Positions 49,196 through 59,888 of a stretch of DNA of 64,000 nucleotides are shown here, piece after piece. A program made the translations under genes and the position numbers. This stretch comes from Phycisphaerae bacterium (GTDB lineage: Bacteria > Planctomycetota > Phycisphaerae > UBA1845). Numbering within the stretch: position 1 is the first letter of the stretch; each line of letters begins with the position of its first letter. The stretch is taken from contig JAJDDT010000023.1 of assembly GCA_029260165.1 (NCBI GenBank), positions 1 to 64,000 on the forward strand. The letters run 5' to 3'. The notes below the pieces were generated by a model that had not been told where the DNA came from, did no database searches, and worked only from the letters and a program-made list of their open reading frames with translations.

Positions 49196-51460
49196 CTACG
49201 ATCGCCGACCAAACCACCATGCCAAAAACTGCTCGCCCATCAGGACGACCATCGCCATCATCAGCACGCTCCGCCACAGCTCGCTCTGCGCGTCCTCACC
49301 AACCTGCCCGATCTCATCAACACCGGCGACATAGGTAATCGGCACCTCGGTGATCCGTTGCTTCAGTTCAGATTCGGTGGCTTTGACGAGGTTGCTTTCC
49401 TCCGGATCGAGATTGATCGCCACCGACCATACGTCCTGCTCTCCGGAGGTGGTCATTATCACGAACCGGTAAACACCGCTCTCGTCGGTTTGGTCCCAAT
49501 TCAGCTCGAAACCCTGGCCGTCCTCTGCTGGTTGGGCGGTGACCGGAACCTCCTGTTCGGCTGGGTATCTGGGCGTGCGAACCAGCACGTCGCGTTCATA
49601 CCTTGCAGGATCGACCGCAAAACGGATCGGATCACCAATCAGCAGATCGCTGTTCGCGCCTTCGCCTCTTGCGAGGTATTGGCCCATCTCGAGCATGGTG
49701 ACAACGTAGCTCGCATCCTTGGCCCAGTCGTTCCATTCCTGATCAACGGACGACGTCACCAGGATGACCCTGCCGTCACCGAATCGGCGTTCGACAATGG
49801 CGGGCACAGCATCGCGGTCGTCATACGATGCGATGACGGTCGCCCTGGGCGAGAAGGACTCGTCATCGCCGAGGTCGTCCTTTTCAGGCAGACATTTGAA
49901 ATATTGGTCAAAACTGATGCGTCCGATGAACGGATTGTTCCTCCCACCGAATATGCGAACAATCGGGTGCAATCGATCGACGGCGGCCAGATGCGTTCCC
50001 GATGCGGGGGCGGTCGTTCGTTCACCCAGGGCGAGCGGTAGAACACCACGACCATCCCGATACAACGTCTCGTTGTAGAAATCCGGATCGACCTGATCGC
50101 CAAGAAAAATCGCCAACCCGCCACCACTGCCGACAAAACCCGACAACGCCTCCGCCGTCGGTTCACTCACACGGTACACGTTGGCGAGAAAAACAACGTC
50201 GTAGCCTGTCAGGTCAGCCGTATCGAGTTGCGTTTCGTCGATCACCTCGACCTCGTTCCCGCTGAAAACCTCACCGGAAGGTCGCAAGGCTGTTCGCAGA
50301 AGGGTGACCTCATCGCGATAGGCGTCGGATGACGGTTCACCGTTGACGATCAGGATGCGGATGGCTTCGATCGACTCGATGACCAGGGTTCGCGCGTCGT
50401 CGGCGGGCAGTGCGTCAGCCTCTTTTGAGATCGTCACGGAGTCGAAACCTGCCTGCGTGAACACAACCGGAATCGGAACACTTGTTTGTCCCGCGGGTTC
50501 GATCGCACCCAGCGCAACCGTGGGCTGACCGGCTGCTCCGATGGTGACGTCGAGGTTCAGGCTGTCGGTCGTGCGTTCGGAAAAATTCGCGACCCGCGCT
50601 TCAACATCGCCGGACACGCCAGCCACAAAACGCGACCGCAACGATTTCAAACCACCGATAGCGACATTGGATGCTCCCAATTCACCAACGTCCACCAGCA
50701 CGACCCTCAGCTCGCGATCATCCCCGCCCCAGTTGGCCAACTCCGCCATCGGGCTGGCTGTCGCATTCTCGCTTTCGCCGCCGGATTCGATCCAATCCTT
50801 TCGTTGAAAGTCGCTGATGACATACAACGACGCACTGATCGTGCCAGCCTGTTCGTCGAGCAGTTTCCCGACCGCCGCCACCATGTCACGGCTGGACAAC
50901 GCGCTTTCCGAAACTTTCAAACCCTCGATGCGTTCAAACAGGTCATCGGTCTGCTCGTCGTTCAGGAAGACGCTTTGCGCGACGGGGTTTTGCATGGCTG
51001 ACGAACGCAAGACCGTCACCGTATCGTTGGGCGATTGCTCGCGGAGCTGTTTCACGAGTCGCGTGACAGCCTGCCTGCCACGATCAAAAACGGTCCCGTC
51101 ACCGGCTTGATAACCCATGCTGTACGAATCATCGAGAACAAAGATGCGCTCCGTACGCTCGGAACCGCCCAGCATCGCAGCCAAACCCTGTGGCTGAAAA
51201 AACGGACGAGCGACCAGCAGTCCGATCAACAAGACGGCCAGGCAGCGCAACAACAGCAGGATCAGGTCTTCCAGCTTCACGCGCCGCCGGTTCTGACGCT
51301 CCGCCTGCAACAGAAACTCGATCGCCGCCCAACGAATTCGCTTGAATCGTCGTCGAGCCAGAATATGGATGATGACCGGAACACTCATCGCCGCCGCCCC
51401 ACCCCAGAAAAGCGCCGGCCAGATCATCGCAGCCAATAGGTTCGTGCCCGGTCCCATCAT
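49196..51460 (-). CDS. BatA-type N-terminal domain membrane protein with vWA-like region
   Basis: FWGGAAAMSVPVIIHILARRRFKRIRWAAIEFLLQAERQNRRRVKLEDLILLLLRCLAVLLIGLLVARPFF; FVLDDSYSMGYQAG. Confidence 0.85.
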   Translation of the reverse strand: MMGPGTNLLAAMIWPALFWGGAAAMSVPVIIHILARRRFKRIRWAAIEFLLQAERQNRRRVKLEDLILLLLRCLAVLLIGLLVARPFFQPQGLAAMLGGSERTERIFVLDDSYSMGYQAGDGTVFDRGRQAVTRLVKQLREQSPNDTVTVLRSSAMQNPVAQSVFLNDEQTDDLFERIEGLKVSESALSSRDMVAAVGKLLDEQAGTISASLYVISDFQRKDWIESGGESENATASPMAELANWGGDDRELRVVLVDVGELGASNVAIGGLKSLRSRFVAGVSGDVEARVANFSERTTDSLNLDVTIGAAGQPTVALGAIEPAGQTSVPIPVVFTQAGFDSVTISKEADALPADDARTLVIESIEAIRILIVNGEPSSDAYRDEVTLLRTALRPSGEVFSGNEVEVIDETQLDTADLTGYDVVFLANVYRVSEPTAEALSGFVGSGGGLAIFLGDQVDPDFYNETLYRDGRGVLPLALGERTTAPASGTHLAAVDRLHPIVRIFGGRNNPFIGRISFDQYFKCLPEKDDLGDDESFSPRATVIASYDDRDAVPAIVERRFGDGRVILVTSSVDQEWNDWAKDASYVVTMLEMGQYLARGEGANSDLLIGDPIRFAVDPARYERDVLVRTPRYPAEQEVPVTAQPAEDGQGFELNWDQTDESGVYRFVIMTTSGEQDVWSVAINLDPEESNLVKATESELKQRITEVPITYVAGVDEIGQVGEDAQSELWRSVLMMAMVVLMGEQFLAWWFGRRS

Positions 51461-52377
51461 GCCCTCGATCGCAATCGGTGCATGCGGTTGGCCAGAAAAC
51501 TCGTCAACGCGATATCCAACGGGTCCGCCGTGCTCAGGAGCACATAATCAATCCCATGGTCGAGGCAACTGGCGCGCACCCGGCTGATATATGCCTGAAT
51601 GGCATCCAGATAGCTCTGACGAAGCGCCTGCGGGTCGGTTTGAATTTCAACGTTCGAGGCTTCCATCCCCTCAAACAACGTTTGATCCGTAAACGGAAAC
51701 TCCAGCTCGTCATGATCCAACACATGCATGACCATAATTTCGTGTTGACTGAATCGAAATCGCTGTAGACCGTTCACAATGTCGTCAAAATCCGTCAGCA
51801 GATCGGAAATCAACACCACCAGACCGCGTCGCGGCATCTGCTCCGCCAGATGATTGAAAAGCATCTTGACGCTCGTTTCGCGATCCGGACGCGCGTCTTC
51901 CAACACCTGCACGAGACCCGCCAGCGACGCCCGGCTCGTTGAGGTTGGCCTCTGCGCGCGAATCTCGTGATCGAACAGCGTCAAACCAACACCATCCTGC
52001 TGACCGACCATCAAATAGGCGAGCGAAGCAGCCAGCGTGGCTGCATAGTCCCATTTGGTCATTCGATCGGTGCCCGCATGCTCCGGATACGCCATCGAGT
52101 GCGAACAATCGACGAGCAGGTGCGCGCGAAGATTGGTCTCGACCTCATATTCCTTGATCAACAGTCGGTCGGTCTTGGCATACGCACGCCAATCGAGATG
52201 CCGCACGTCGTCACCGGCGACATATTGGCGATGGTCGGCGAATTCGACACTAAAACCCTTGTACGGACTTTCATGCATACCGCCGACGAACCCCTCGACA
52301 ACATGTCGGGCGCGAAGCTCAAGCCGGGAAATCTTCGATAGAATCTCAGGCCGAAAGTAGCTTGCTGAACCGCTCAT
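51457..52377 (-). CDS. DUF58 domain protein
   Basis: ELRARHVVEGFVGGMHESPYKGFSVEFADHRQYVAGDDVRHLDWRAYAKTDRLLIKEYEVETNLRAHLLVDCSHSM. Confidence 0.93.
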   Translation of the reverse strand: MSGSASYFRPEILSKISRLELRARHVVEGFVGGMHESPYKGFSVEFADHRQYVAGDDVRHLDWRAYAKTDRLLIKEYEVETNLRAHLLVDCSHSMAYPEHAGTDRMTKWDYAATLAASLAYLMVGQQDGVGLTLFDHEIRAQRPTSTSRASLAGLVQVLEDARPDRETSVKMLFNHLAEQMPRRGLVVLISDLLTDFDDIVNGLQRFRFSQHEIMVMHVLDHDELEFPFTDQTLFEGMEASNVEIQTDPQALRQSYLDAIQAYISRVRASCLDHGIDYVLLSTADPLDIALTSFLANRMHRLRSRA

Positions 52378-53425
52378 TCCTCGCCACTTCCGTTTCGTTC
52401 GGCAACACTGCCTCTAAAATCTCGTTGATAATCCGATCGGGTGTGTAGCCTTCCGCCTCAGCTGAATAATTCGTCACAACACGATGACGCAGAACAGGAC
52501 CACACAGGTCGCGGATGTCGTCAGCCGCAACGTGATGCCGACCACGAATGACCGCCAACGCCTTACCACCGAGCACGAGTGCCTGCACCGCCCGCGGTCC
52601 CGCACCCCATGTCAGCATCTTGCGGATGAACTCAGGCGAGTCATCTTCGCGAGCACGCGTCGCGCGAACAATATCAAGCGCATGTCGCAAGACATCCCTG
52701 GCGATCGGCACACGACGGACCAGTTTCTGGAACTGCAAAATATCCTCACCACCAAAGACCGGCTCAACCTCGTGCTGCTCGTCGATCGTCGTTCGCTCGA
52801 TGATCTCAACTTCCTGTTCGTAGGTCGGGTACTTGACGAAAACCTTGAACATGAAACGGTCCTGTTGCGCCTCCGGCAGCGGATAGGTTCCTTCCTGCTC
52901 GATCGGATTCTGCGTCGCCAAAACAAACGATGGCTGAGCGAGTTTGTGACGCTCCGTACCCACGGTCACCTGCCGCTCCTGCATGGCTTCCAAAAGCGCC
53001 GACTGCGTCTTGGGCGGGGTCCGGTTGATTTCGTCCGCCAGGATGATGTTCGCGAAAATCGGACCCGCGATGAACTTGAGCGCGCGCTGCCCGGTCGACT
53101 TATCCTCCTGAATCACGTCTGTCCCGGTGATGTCTGACGGCATCAGGTCGGGCGTGAACTGAATTCGGTTAAACGACAACCTGAGGCACTGCGCCAGCGT
53201 CGAAATCATCAACGTCTTGGCCAACCCCGGCACACCCTCGAGAATCACATGTCCGTTGGCGAGCAGTGCCACGAATAACTGATCAACCACGTCATCCTGC
53301 CCGACGATCACCTTTCCCAACTCCGCCCGGAGCTTGTCATAACCGTCTTTCAGACGACCGACGGCCTGAATGTCCGACTCCGCCAACGGAGCCGACGTCT
53401 CGCTGTTTGTCAATTCATCATTCAT
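52346..53425 (-). CDS. MoxR family AAA+ ATPase
   Basis: GKVIVGQDDVVDQLFVALLANGHVILEGVPGLAKTLM, FIAGPIFANIILADEINRTPPKTQSALLEAMQERQVTVG. Confidence 0.96.
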   Translation of the reverse strand: MNDELTNSETSAPLAESDIQAVGRLKDGYDKLRAELGKVIVGQDDVVDQLFVALLANGHVILEGVPGLAKTLMISTLAQCLRLSFNRIQFTPDLMPSDITGTDVIQEDKSTGQRALKFIAGPIFANIILADEINRTPPKTQSALLEAMQERQVTVGTERHKLAQPSFVLATQNPIEQEGTYPLPEAQQDRFMFKVFVKYPTYEQEVEIIERTTIDEQHEVEPVFGGEDILQFQKLVRRVPIARDVLRHALDIVRATRAREDDSPEFIRKMLTWGAGPRAVQALVLGGKALAVIRGRHHVAADDIRDLCGPVLRHRVVTNYSAEAEGYTPDRIINEILEAVLPNETEVARNERFSKLLSA

Positions 53426-53460
53426 ATCGTTCTTCTCAAAAAAACATCGTCTCTGTTTTG

Positions 53461-54504
53461 TTATCGTTGCATGATCGGTAGCGCATCGTACGGCAACTGC
53501 AACATCACCAACGCCAACGCCGTCCCATACACCTTACCAACGCTGCGATCCTCCCACGAACCGTCCTCAGCCTGTCGTTTCAGTAATTCATCGCGAAGCT
53601 GCGGAAAATAACCGTCCCATTCCTTGTCACCCGCCAGATACATCGCCTGCGACATGTAGAAATGAGCATAGAACCAATGGCCCACGCGTCCGAAACTTGT
53701 CGTGATGTGCTCCTTGCAGAATTCGAGCGCTTTCAGTGCCAGCGGGTTCTTGTATTGCCCCGCATTGAACCAGCAACAAACCGCAGCCGCCGTGATCGGA
53801 GCACGCGACGGACCACGCTGGCCCGCGCGGTACGCAATTCCACCATCGCTGTTGGTGGAAATCTTCAGATACTCCATGGCTTGATCGATCACGCTCTTGG
53901 GAACGTGAATCCCCGCATTGCGACAGGCACGCAGCGCCTGCACCTGCGTGATCGTCACCGAACCCTCATCACTCCCCGAATTCGGCGTGTAGATCCAACC
54001 CCCCAGGCGACTCTGCGCCTGACCTGTTAACTGAATCCCACGCGTCAATATCTGCTTGACCTCGTCCTGTCGACGCGGGTTTTCCGTCATCCCATACAAC
54101 TGTCCCAGGAACAACATGCTGAAACCGTGACCGTACATCGGTCTCGACTCACCACCACCGCGCGCGATCAAACCGGAGTTGGTCGCACTCGCCATCAAAT
54201 ACCGTGTCGCCCGATCGACCTTCGCGGCGTATTTGCCCTGCGTCGTCGTATCACCATGCGCCAAAAACGCCAGACCCGCGAGCGACGTCATCGAAACGGG
54301 ATAGCTCCCCATGTTGCCAGCCGACCGCCACGCTCCGTCGCGACCCTGCTGGCGCGCAAGGTATTGAAGCCCTTTCTGAATCGCGGCTTCGGTTTCCGGC
54401 GTGATGTGTTTGGGCAATCGTTTGCCCGCAAACGCAGGCGGGACGCTCCCCAGAGCGACCACCATCAACACGACCGCAAACACACCGCATCTCCGCTGTG
54501 TCAT
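53461..54504 (-). CDS. Secreted prenyltransferase/squalene-oxidase-repeat (alpha/alpha barrel) protein
   Basis: ATG at 54504 overlaps the upstream TGA (TGATG); signal peptide; ITPETEAAIQKGLQYLARQQGRDGAWRS, QAEDGSWED repeats. Confidence 0.8.
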   Translation of the reverse strand: MTQRRCGVFAVVLMVVALGSVPPAFAGKRLPKHITPETEAAIQKGLQYLARQQGRDGAWRSAGNMGSYPVSMTSLAGLAFLAHGDTTTQGKYAAKVDRATRYLMASATNSGLIARGGGESRPMYGHGFSMLFLGQLYGMTENPRRQDEVKQILTRGIQLTGQAQSRLGGWIYTPNSGSDEGSVTITQVQALRACRNAGIHVPKSVIDQAMEYLKISTNSDGGIAYRAGQRGPSRAPITAAAVCCWFNAGQYKNPLALKALEFCKEHITTSFGRVGHWFYAHFYMSQAMYLAGDKEWDGYFPQLRDELLKRQAEDGSWEDRSVGKVYGTALALVMLQLPYDALPIMQR

Positions 54505-57500
54505 CAATCCACACCTCCGACCATACCCGACGTTGCCCGCGTCACCATCGCACCGATTCCGCGTGACGCCTGCAAAACGATACGACCCGATTTTACCGAC
54601 ATTTGCGACCGCAACGGGTTCCCATCCACATATCCCGACCACACCGACGGCGAGCCGACACGCCGACCATTATCCTTGTCCAGAAGCACGACAGCCTGCT
54701 CATCTGTATACAACCGACTCCTGTCCGCCGCTGCCTTAATATCCGCCGGAAGATGTTCCATAAAAACCAACAAATCCCCATCGGACCGCAACGAGGGTCG
54801 ATGCACAAAACCGGACAGCCCATACCGCCATCTCTCACCACCATCGTTAGCATCAATCGCCACGATCGTCCACCGATCACCATTGACCGCTTCGGTATGG
54901 GCCGCCAACATCAGCAGATCACTGTGAATCCCACCGTCGACGATCAATCCGTCCACATTCTCAAGTCTGCCTTCAATTTCCACGTCGCCGGTCAACACAT
55001 CCAGCAGTCGATACACCCCCGTGCGAGACGCCACCAGGATCTTCCCCGGCGCCGGCTCGAACGAGCTGGCCGCCGGCCAATCCAAGGCCAACGTCCACTC
55101 CTCCAGACCCGATCGTACATCGTACGCAGCCAACCCACCTTCAACAGGCCCACAAACGACACCCTCGTGGTAGGTCACCGGAATGAACTCCCCACCATCC
55201 TGCAAACTGTCAGGCTGCTTGAACGTCACCTCACCCAGACCCGCCCCGTTGGACAATCGAAAGGAGCGAATGTGCTCCGTATCCGCATCAATCGTCATGA
55301 CGTAATCATCGCGAACGTACACCCCGCCAGGCTCGAACCCCAAATCACGACGCCACAAAACCGACCCGTCGAGCATCGATAAAACCGCCAGTTCCGTCGG
55401 CCTGATCATGCACGCCAGCCGACCCGATCCAACGTCCGTCCGAAACTCCCGCAAATAAGGCCTGCCATCAATCGGAACTGCCCACAAACGCAATCCGGAA
55501 ACAACCCCCACCGCGTGCAAACCCTTCGGACCATTCACGACCATCGTCTGACCATCCGACCAGCCCGTCACGATCTCCGCCTCACCGGACGACGATCCGA
55601 CATCCTCAAGACCGTACGCGAAGTCATAGGTCATCAACAACTCCGCCTCCCACTCCATCGTCCCATGCGCGACGTCGTAGGATCGCAACGTGCGCGGTCC
55701 GGCAAAAACAATCTGCCGATCGGCAGACGCCTCAGGCTCAGCCATCCTGAAATCAACCATCGCAAGCGGATGGGTCTCGTCGTCGAACGCGTCAAACGCC
55801 TCCCGACCCGCCAACTCAAACCCGTCTGTTCGCGTAACACGTTCATGCCAGTCCGCAGACAACTCGTCGACCCGCTTGCGCTTGTCCGCAACGATCCGCG
55901 CCACCAACCTGCCACCGACCTGAACGTCGGCAAACTCGCTTTCGAGTCGATCCAGCGATCGACGGGCCGACAGCGACATCGCAGGCGACTGCGCGAGGTA
56001 CAGGTCCGCCTCAAGCAACAATGCCTCAGCCAACTTCTCACGCGAACTTCCAAACCGCATCGACTCATTCAGATACTGTTCCGCACGCTCGAATCGACCA
56101 CGCCCGACCTCAAATCCCGCCAGCGCGTTCAACGATGCCTGCCCCCAGCCTCCCAACGTCCGAATGCCCGCCAACCGTCGCAACGCCCGCGTAGCCTCGG
56201 ATCGTGTTTCAAACTGCTCCAAATTCCCAACAGCCTCGTCAAACACGCGCTTCGCCCCTGCCGCCAGCAGCTTCGCCTCATCCGGACCCAGCTCCGGCTC
56301 GATCCGCAACAACACATCAGCAGCCGCAGCCCGCGCCGAACGCTTCACCTCGCCCTGCACCACGAACTCGTCCGCCAATGGATCCATCCCCATCCGCCAC
56401 AACGTTTCATACGCCTCACGATATCGCCCCATCCGACGCAGCGTGTCACCCAACGCCAACCGCGACTGCACCCGATCGCGATCGCTCGCAGCCAACCGCG
56501 ACGCCAGACGAAGATGGTCCACCGACTGATCGATGGCAGTCCCCGGTCGCGCCGCCAGATTCAACAACGCCTCAACCCGCAAATGCGCAACATGCCGAGC
56601 CATTGCGTCGTCGGGGGGCAGCTTGATGTCACGCAACGCGTCAATCGCCTTTTGCGGTGCCTTGTTGAGCAGCTCCAGAAACGCTAGGCGAATCGCAGTC
56701 CGCGGATCCTCAGGATTCACCCGGTGCGCAGCCAACGTAACCTCGTAGGAACTCAAATCCGGATACGACCGCGCCTCCGACGGATCGACACTGATCATCG
56801 CCCCCTGCGTAAACAACACATTCCCCAGCGGCGGGTGACTGGCTGGTATGGCAATCAATTCGCCCGTCTCACCGGTCAACGCATCAAACGATGCCATCGC
56901 CGTTTCCGTCGGCTGATAAATCCTCCCGCCACTCAACGCCGCCCGACCCGTGACATCTTCCACCGGTTGCGTCCACAACAAATCCTGCTTGCCAAGCGAC
57001 AGACAAGTGATATCCTCACCCCCAAGCCAAACCCGCTCACCATCTGTACCAATCAAATAACGATGATCCTCCCGAGGCCAATCCCAAACCAACGTCCCAT
57101 CGGTTCGGTCAAACGCAATCATGCGATCATCATCCGGGGGCGCCAACAACACCAACGAACCCGCCACCATCGGTGGCGACGGAAACCAAAGCGTCGGCTG
57201 CGTCTGAACCCGGACGTTGAAACGCTTGCTTCGACGACTGAAAATATCGTGCTCGCGGTAACGCGTCGCCCACCGCAACTGCCGCGTGTCAGCCTCAACA
57301 GACATCAGCAAACCAAACCCGGTCGATAAATAAATGACACCATCGTCGACGGCTGAAAACATCGCCCATTCGCGACGCACGGATCGCCCACCCAACGCGT
57401 ACAGCACAACCTGATCCAACAGGCGCCCGTCCGCCACGTCGAAAACCCCCAAAATCACCGCGTTGGCAGATTCAAACGGCACCCAGGCTTCGTCGCCGAC

Positions 57501-58895
57501 AACGACCGGAGGCGCCAATATCAATACATCCCGAAACGCCTCGTCGTCATCCAGTCCACCACGCCGCCAACGCACGCGACCGGTGCGCGCATCGTACGCA
57601 ACCAGTCGTCGCCCAACATCGACCGCACGCGGCCTGTTTCCGCTTCGCAGGACAGCCACACCGTCGGAATCAAACTCCGCGCGATCACCCGACTCCACAC
57701 TGAAAATCAAACCAGCCCCCGCACTGACCGTACCCTCGACGTAATCCCTGAATAGCTGATGCTCGTCCACAAACCCCGAACCACGCCCGAATCGCTCCGC
57801 AATACCAATCGCCGCCGACCCGCTCGACCACGCCAACGTGAAACTCAATAAATCAACCGCCTGCACAACACTGCCCGATTTCAAATACAGACGGTCGTCA
57901 TAAACAATTGGCTCCGCCACGGGCAGCGCGTCTGCACCAAAACCATCCAGCTCCGTCCATCGCATCGCGGGCGCATGAGGCAACCCGCGCCTCCACGGCA
58001 ACTCCTCCGCCATCGTCGGAACCGCCCGCGACATCCGCCGCGTGCACAAACCACCCCCACCCGGACCTGTCCAATCCAGATCATCAACAGGGTCAGCCAA
58101 TCGCAATTCATGAGACAACACATACGCGCGAACCTGCTCGGTCAACGAGTCATTGACCGCCTCGCCCAGCAGCCCCAGCATCTGCGCCCCCATCGCGCGA
58201 TCACCGAGCATCGCGTACGCAACCGCCTGCCGATGCACAAGCCAGTCCAGATTCCGACCCGCCTCCGGAAAAACGCTCCAGTACGCCTGCAAAACCTCAA
58301 GCGCCTCCGATGCCCGCCCCGCATCAAGCAACCACGACGACAACAGTCGAACCGCCTCACCCCCGTGACGACTCATCATGTACAAATCAACCGCCCGCCT
58401 CGCCGCGACAAGATCGTGCGTCTCCCTTGCCCGATCGAGCAACCCCTTCGCCCGACCGTCAAACAACACCCCATACGCCTCACGCCCCGCATCCGGCAAC
58501 GCCGCCAACATGCGATATGCCTTCAACCTCGGCGACTCGAATCGCTCCACCGCCGTCGATTCCACCGTCTTCAACAACCCCGAAGGCGACTCGATTACCC
58601 GCTGCAACGAATCGATTGCCAGCTTCCAATCCTCACGTTCAGTCGCCTGCTCTGCCGTGCGGAACAAATTGCTCACGATCGGAGATTGTTCAATCTCAGG
58701 CCCCCTGCTGATCACCTTCTCGTGCTGATTCCGTTGAGCCACAACCTCCGCCGACAAACCCGCCAACAAGGCGAAAACAAAAACACCACCAGCAGCTCTC
58801 GCCCTGACCCGTCGCGCTGACCGCACGCGGAAAACGTGCTCCGCCGCCCCGTCAGTTCTCAAATGATCGTTTGGTTGATTGTTTGGGTGGCCCAT
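54504..58895 (-). CDS. Large PQQ-like beta-propeller / outer-membrane-assembly-like repeat protein; start uncertain
   Basis: Repeated propeller motifs (YDARTGRVRWRRGG, FDRTDGTLVWDWPRED, IDANDGGERWRYGLSG, YDVRSGLEEWTLALDW); ATG at 58895 lies inside a REP-like hairpin, so the true start may be further downstream. Confidence 0.78.
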   Translation of the reverse strand: MGHPNNQPNDHLRTDGAAEHVFRVRSARRVRARAAGGVFVFALLAGLSAEVVAQRNQHEKVISRGPEIEQSPIVSNLFRTAEQATEREDWKLAIDSLQRVIESPSGLLKTVESTAVERFESPRLKAYRMLAALPDAGREAYGVLFDGRAKGLLDRARETHDLVAARRAVDLYMMSRHGGEAVRLLSSWLLDAGRASEALEVLQAYWSVFPEAGRNLDWLVHRQAVAYAMLGDRAMGAQMLGLLGEAVNDSLTEQVRAYVLSHELRLADPVDDLDWTGPGGGGLCTRRMSRAVPTMAEELPWRRGLPHAPAMRWTELDGFGADALPVAEPIVYDDRLYLKSGSVVQAVDLLSFTLAWSSGSAAIGIAERFGRGSGFVDEHQLFRDYVEGTVSAGAGLIFSVESGDRAEFDSDGVAVLRSGNRPRAVDVGRRLVAYDARTGRVRWRRGGLDDDEAFRDVLILAPPVVVGDEAWVPFESANAVILGVFDVADGRLLDQVVLYALGGRSVRREWAMFSAVDDGVIYLSTGFGLLMSVEADTRQLRWATRYREHDIFSRRSKRFNVRVQTQPTLWFPSPPMVAGSLVLLAPPDDDRMIAFDRTDGTLVWDWPREDHRYLIGTDGERVWLGGEDITCLSLGKQDLLWTQPVEDVTGRAALSGGRIYQPTETAMASFDALTGETGELIAIPASHPPLGNVLFTQGAMISVDPSEARSYPDLSSYEVTLAAHRVNPEDPRTAIRLAFLELLNKAPQKAIDALRDIKLPPDDAMARHVAHLRVEALLNLAARPGTAIDQSVDHLRLASRLAASDRDRVQSRLALGDTLRRMGRYREAYETLWRMGMDPLADEFVVQGEVKRSARAAAADVLLRIEPELGPDEAKLLAAGAKRVFDEAVGNLEQFETRSEATRALRRLAGIRTLGGWGQASLNALAGFEVGRGRFERAEQYLNESMRFGSSREKLAEALLLEADLYLAQSPAMSLSARRSLDRLESEFADVQVGGRLVARIVADKRKRVDELSADWHERVTRTDGFELAGREAFDAFDDETHPLAMVDFRMAEPEASADRQIVFAGPRTLRSYDVAHGTMEWEAELLMTYDFAYGLEDVGSSSGEAEIVTGWSDGQTMVVNGPKGLHAVGVVSGLRLWAVPIDGRPYLREFRTDVGSGRLACMIRPTELAVLSMLDGSVLWRRDLGFEPGGVYVRDDYVMTIDADTEHIRSFRLSNGAGLGEVTFKQPDSLQDGGEFIPVTYHEGVVCGPVEGGLAAYDVRSGLEEWTLALDWPAASSFEPAPGKILVASRTGVYRLLDVLTGDVEIEGRLENVDGLIVDGGIHSDLLMLAAHTEAVNGDRWTIVAIDANDGGERWRYGLSGFVHRPSLRSDGDLLVFMEHLPADIKAAADRSRLYTDEQAVVLLDKDNGRRVGSPSVWSGYVDGNPLRSQMSVKSGRIVLQASRGIGAMVTRATSGMVGGVD

Positions 58896-58961
58896 GGCTT
58901 TAGCCGTGGGGGACTCGAATCCAGGACTCCTTTCAAGTCTCCCCACCTCCCCAGGAGGTGG
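58891..58961. repeat. REP-like double hairpin
   Basis: CCCATGGC tttA GCCGTGGG (one G-T pair) at 58891-58910 and CCACCTCC-CCA-GGAGGTGG at 58943-58961. Confidence 0.65.
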
Positions 58962-59296
58962 CCATCCCTCGTTTGACGTCTGACGGAGCACCAGATATCG
59001 ATGGATGATTTGCCGATTCATATACCCAATTCCCAAGCCACGACCGCCACAAACGGTCACCAATTCCGCGCCAGGCCCAATGACCCGCCTCGATCATAAC
59101 GACGCCACCAGCCCCAAACTACACGCCCAACCAACCCCCCACCCGTTGTTACACCCCCGATACCCGTCCCGCCCATTTTCATCGACGCCGTCACACAATT
59201 TCCGACACAAAAACGTCGTATTCGTAGCTACCGGCATGTAGTCACAAGCCGGGAAGCTGCTGGCCAACTGATCAATGCGACAGATATACTGCGGCC

Positions 59297-59857
59297 ATGG
59301 GAGGTTTGCGCAGATCACGCCAACGAACGCCGTCACCTGAATCAAGGTTCATTGGTACCGCCGGAGTGGTTTTTCTCATCTTCGGCGCGTTGACCGCCGC
59401 ATGGGCGATCGCGATTCGTTCAATCTGTCTTGCGTTCGTCGCCCTCCCATCTGCTGCCTACGCGTACTACCTTGCGCACACCATCACACTGCTGATTCGA
59501 GCGAAGATTCGATGGGAACGGACGAACATCAAGGGCATTCTCATCTACGCCGACTCCCCAAACCACAAAGAGTACATCGAATCAAATTGGCTTCCGAAGA
59601 TCGGCGATAATGTTGTCGTACTGAACCATTCGCGAAAAAGACGATGGCCAAGAGACCTTGCGGCCAGAGTATTCGATCGATTTGTGCATAAGGTTCATTA
59701 CCCCGATTGTCGGTGCCCCTCTGTCATCGTATTTCGAGGACTTCGCTATCCGCTTGTGTTTCGATTCTTCTATCCGTTTCGCAACAACAAGTTTGGTAGG
59801 CCCGAAGCACTGAAAAAAATGGAAGCCGAAATGTTTGATGCATTTCAGTCTCACTAG
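59297..59857 (+). CDS. Uncharacterised protein with N-terminal TM segments
   Basis: 186 aa; two hydrophobic helices then soluble basic domain; no recognised family. Confidence 0.55.
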   Translation: MGGLRRSRQRTPSPESRFIGTAGVVFLIFGALTAAWAIAIRSICLAFVALPSAAYAYYLAHTITLLIRAKIRWERTNIKGILIYADSPNHKEYIESNWLPKIGDNVVVLNHSRKRRWPRDLAARVFDRFVHKVHYPDCRCPSVIVFRGLRYPLVFRFFYPFRNNKFGRPEALKKMEAEMFDAFQSH

Positions 59858-59888
59858 TCACGAAGACTCGCCCAACGACACAAACCCC

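Noticed and set aside
55515-56687. 390-aa plus-strand ORF opposite the PQQ-propeller gene
   Set aside because: Arg/Gln/Pro-rich translation, no motif, contained within a well-supported minus-strand CDS.
58900-58930. GGGGACTCGAATCC stretch resembling a tRNA T-arm
   Set aside because: Loop lacks the conserved TTC and no cloverleaf can be built; better explained by the REP-like hairpins.
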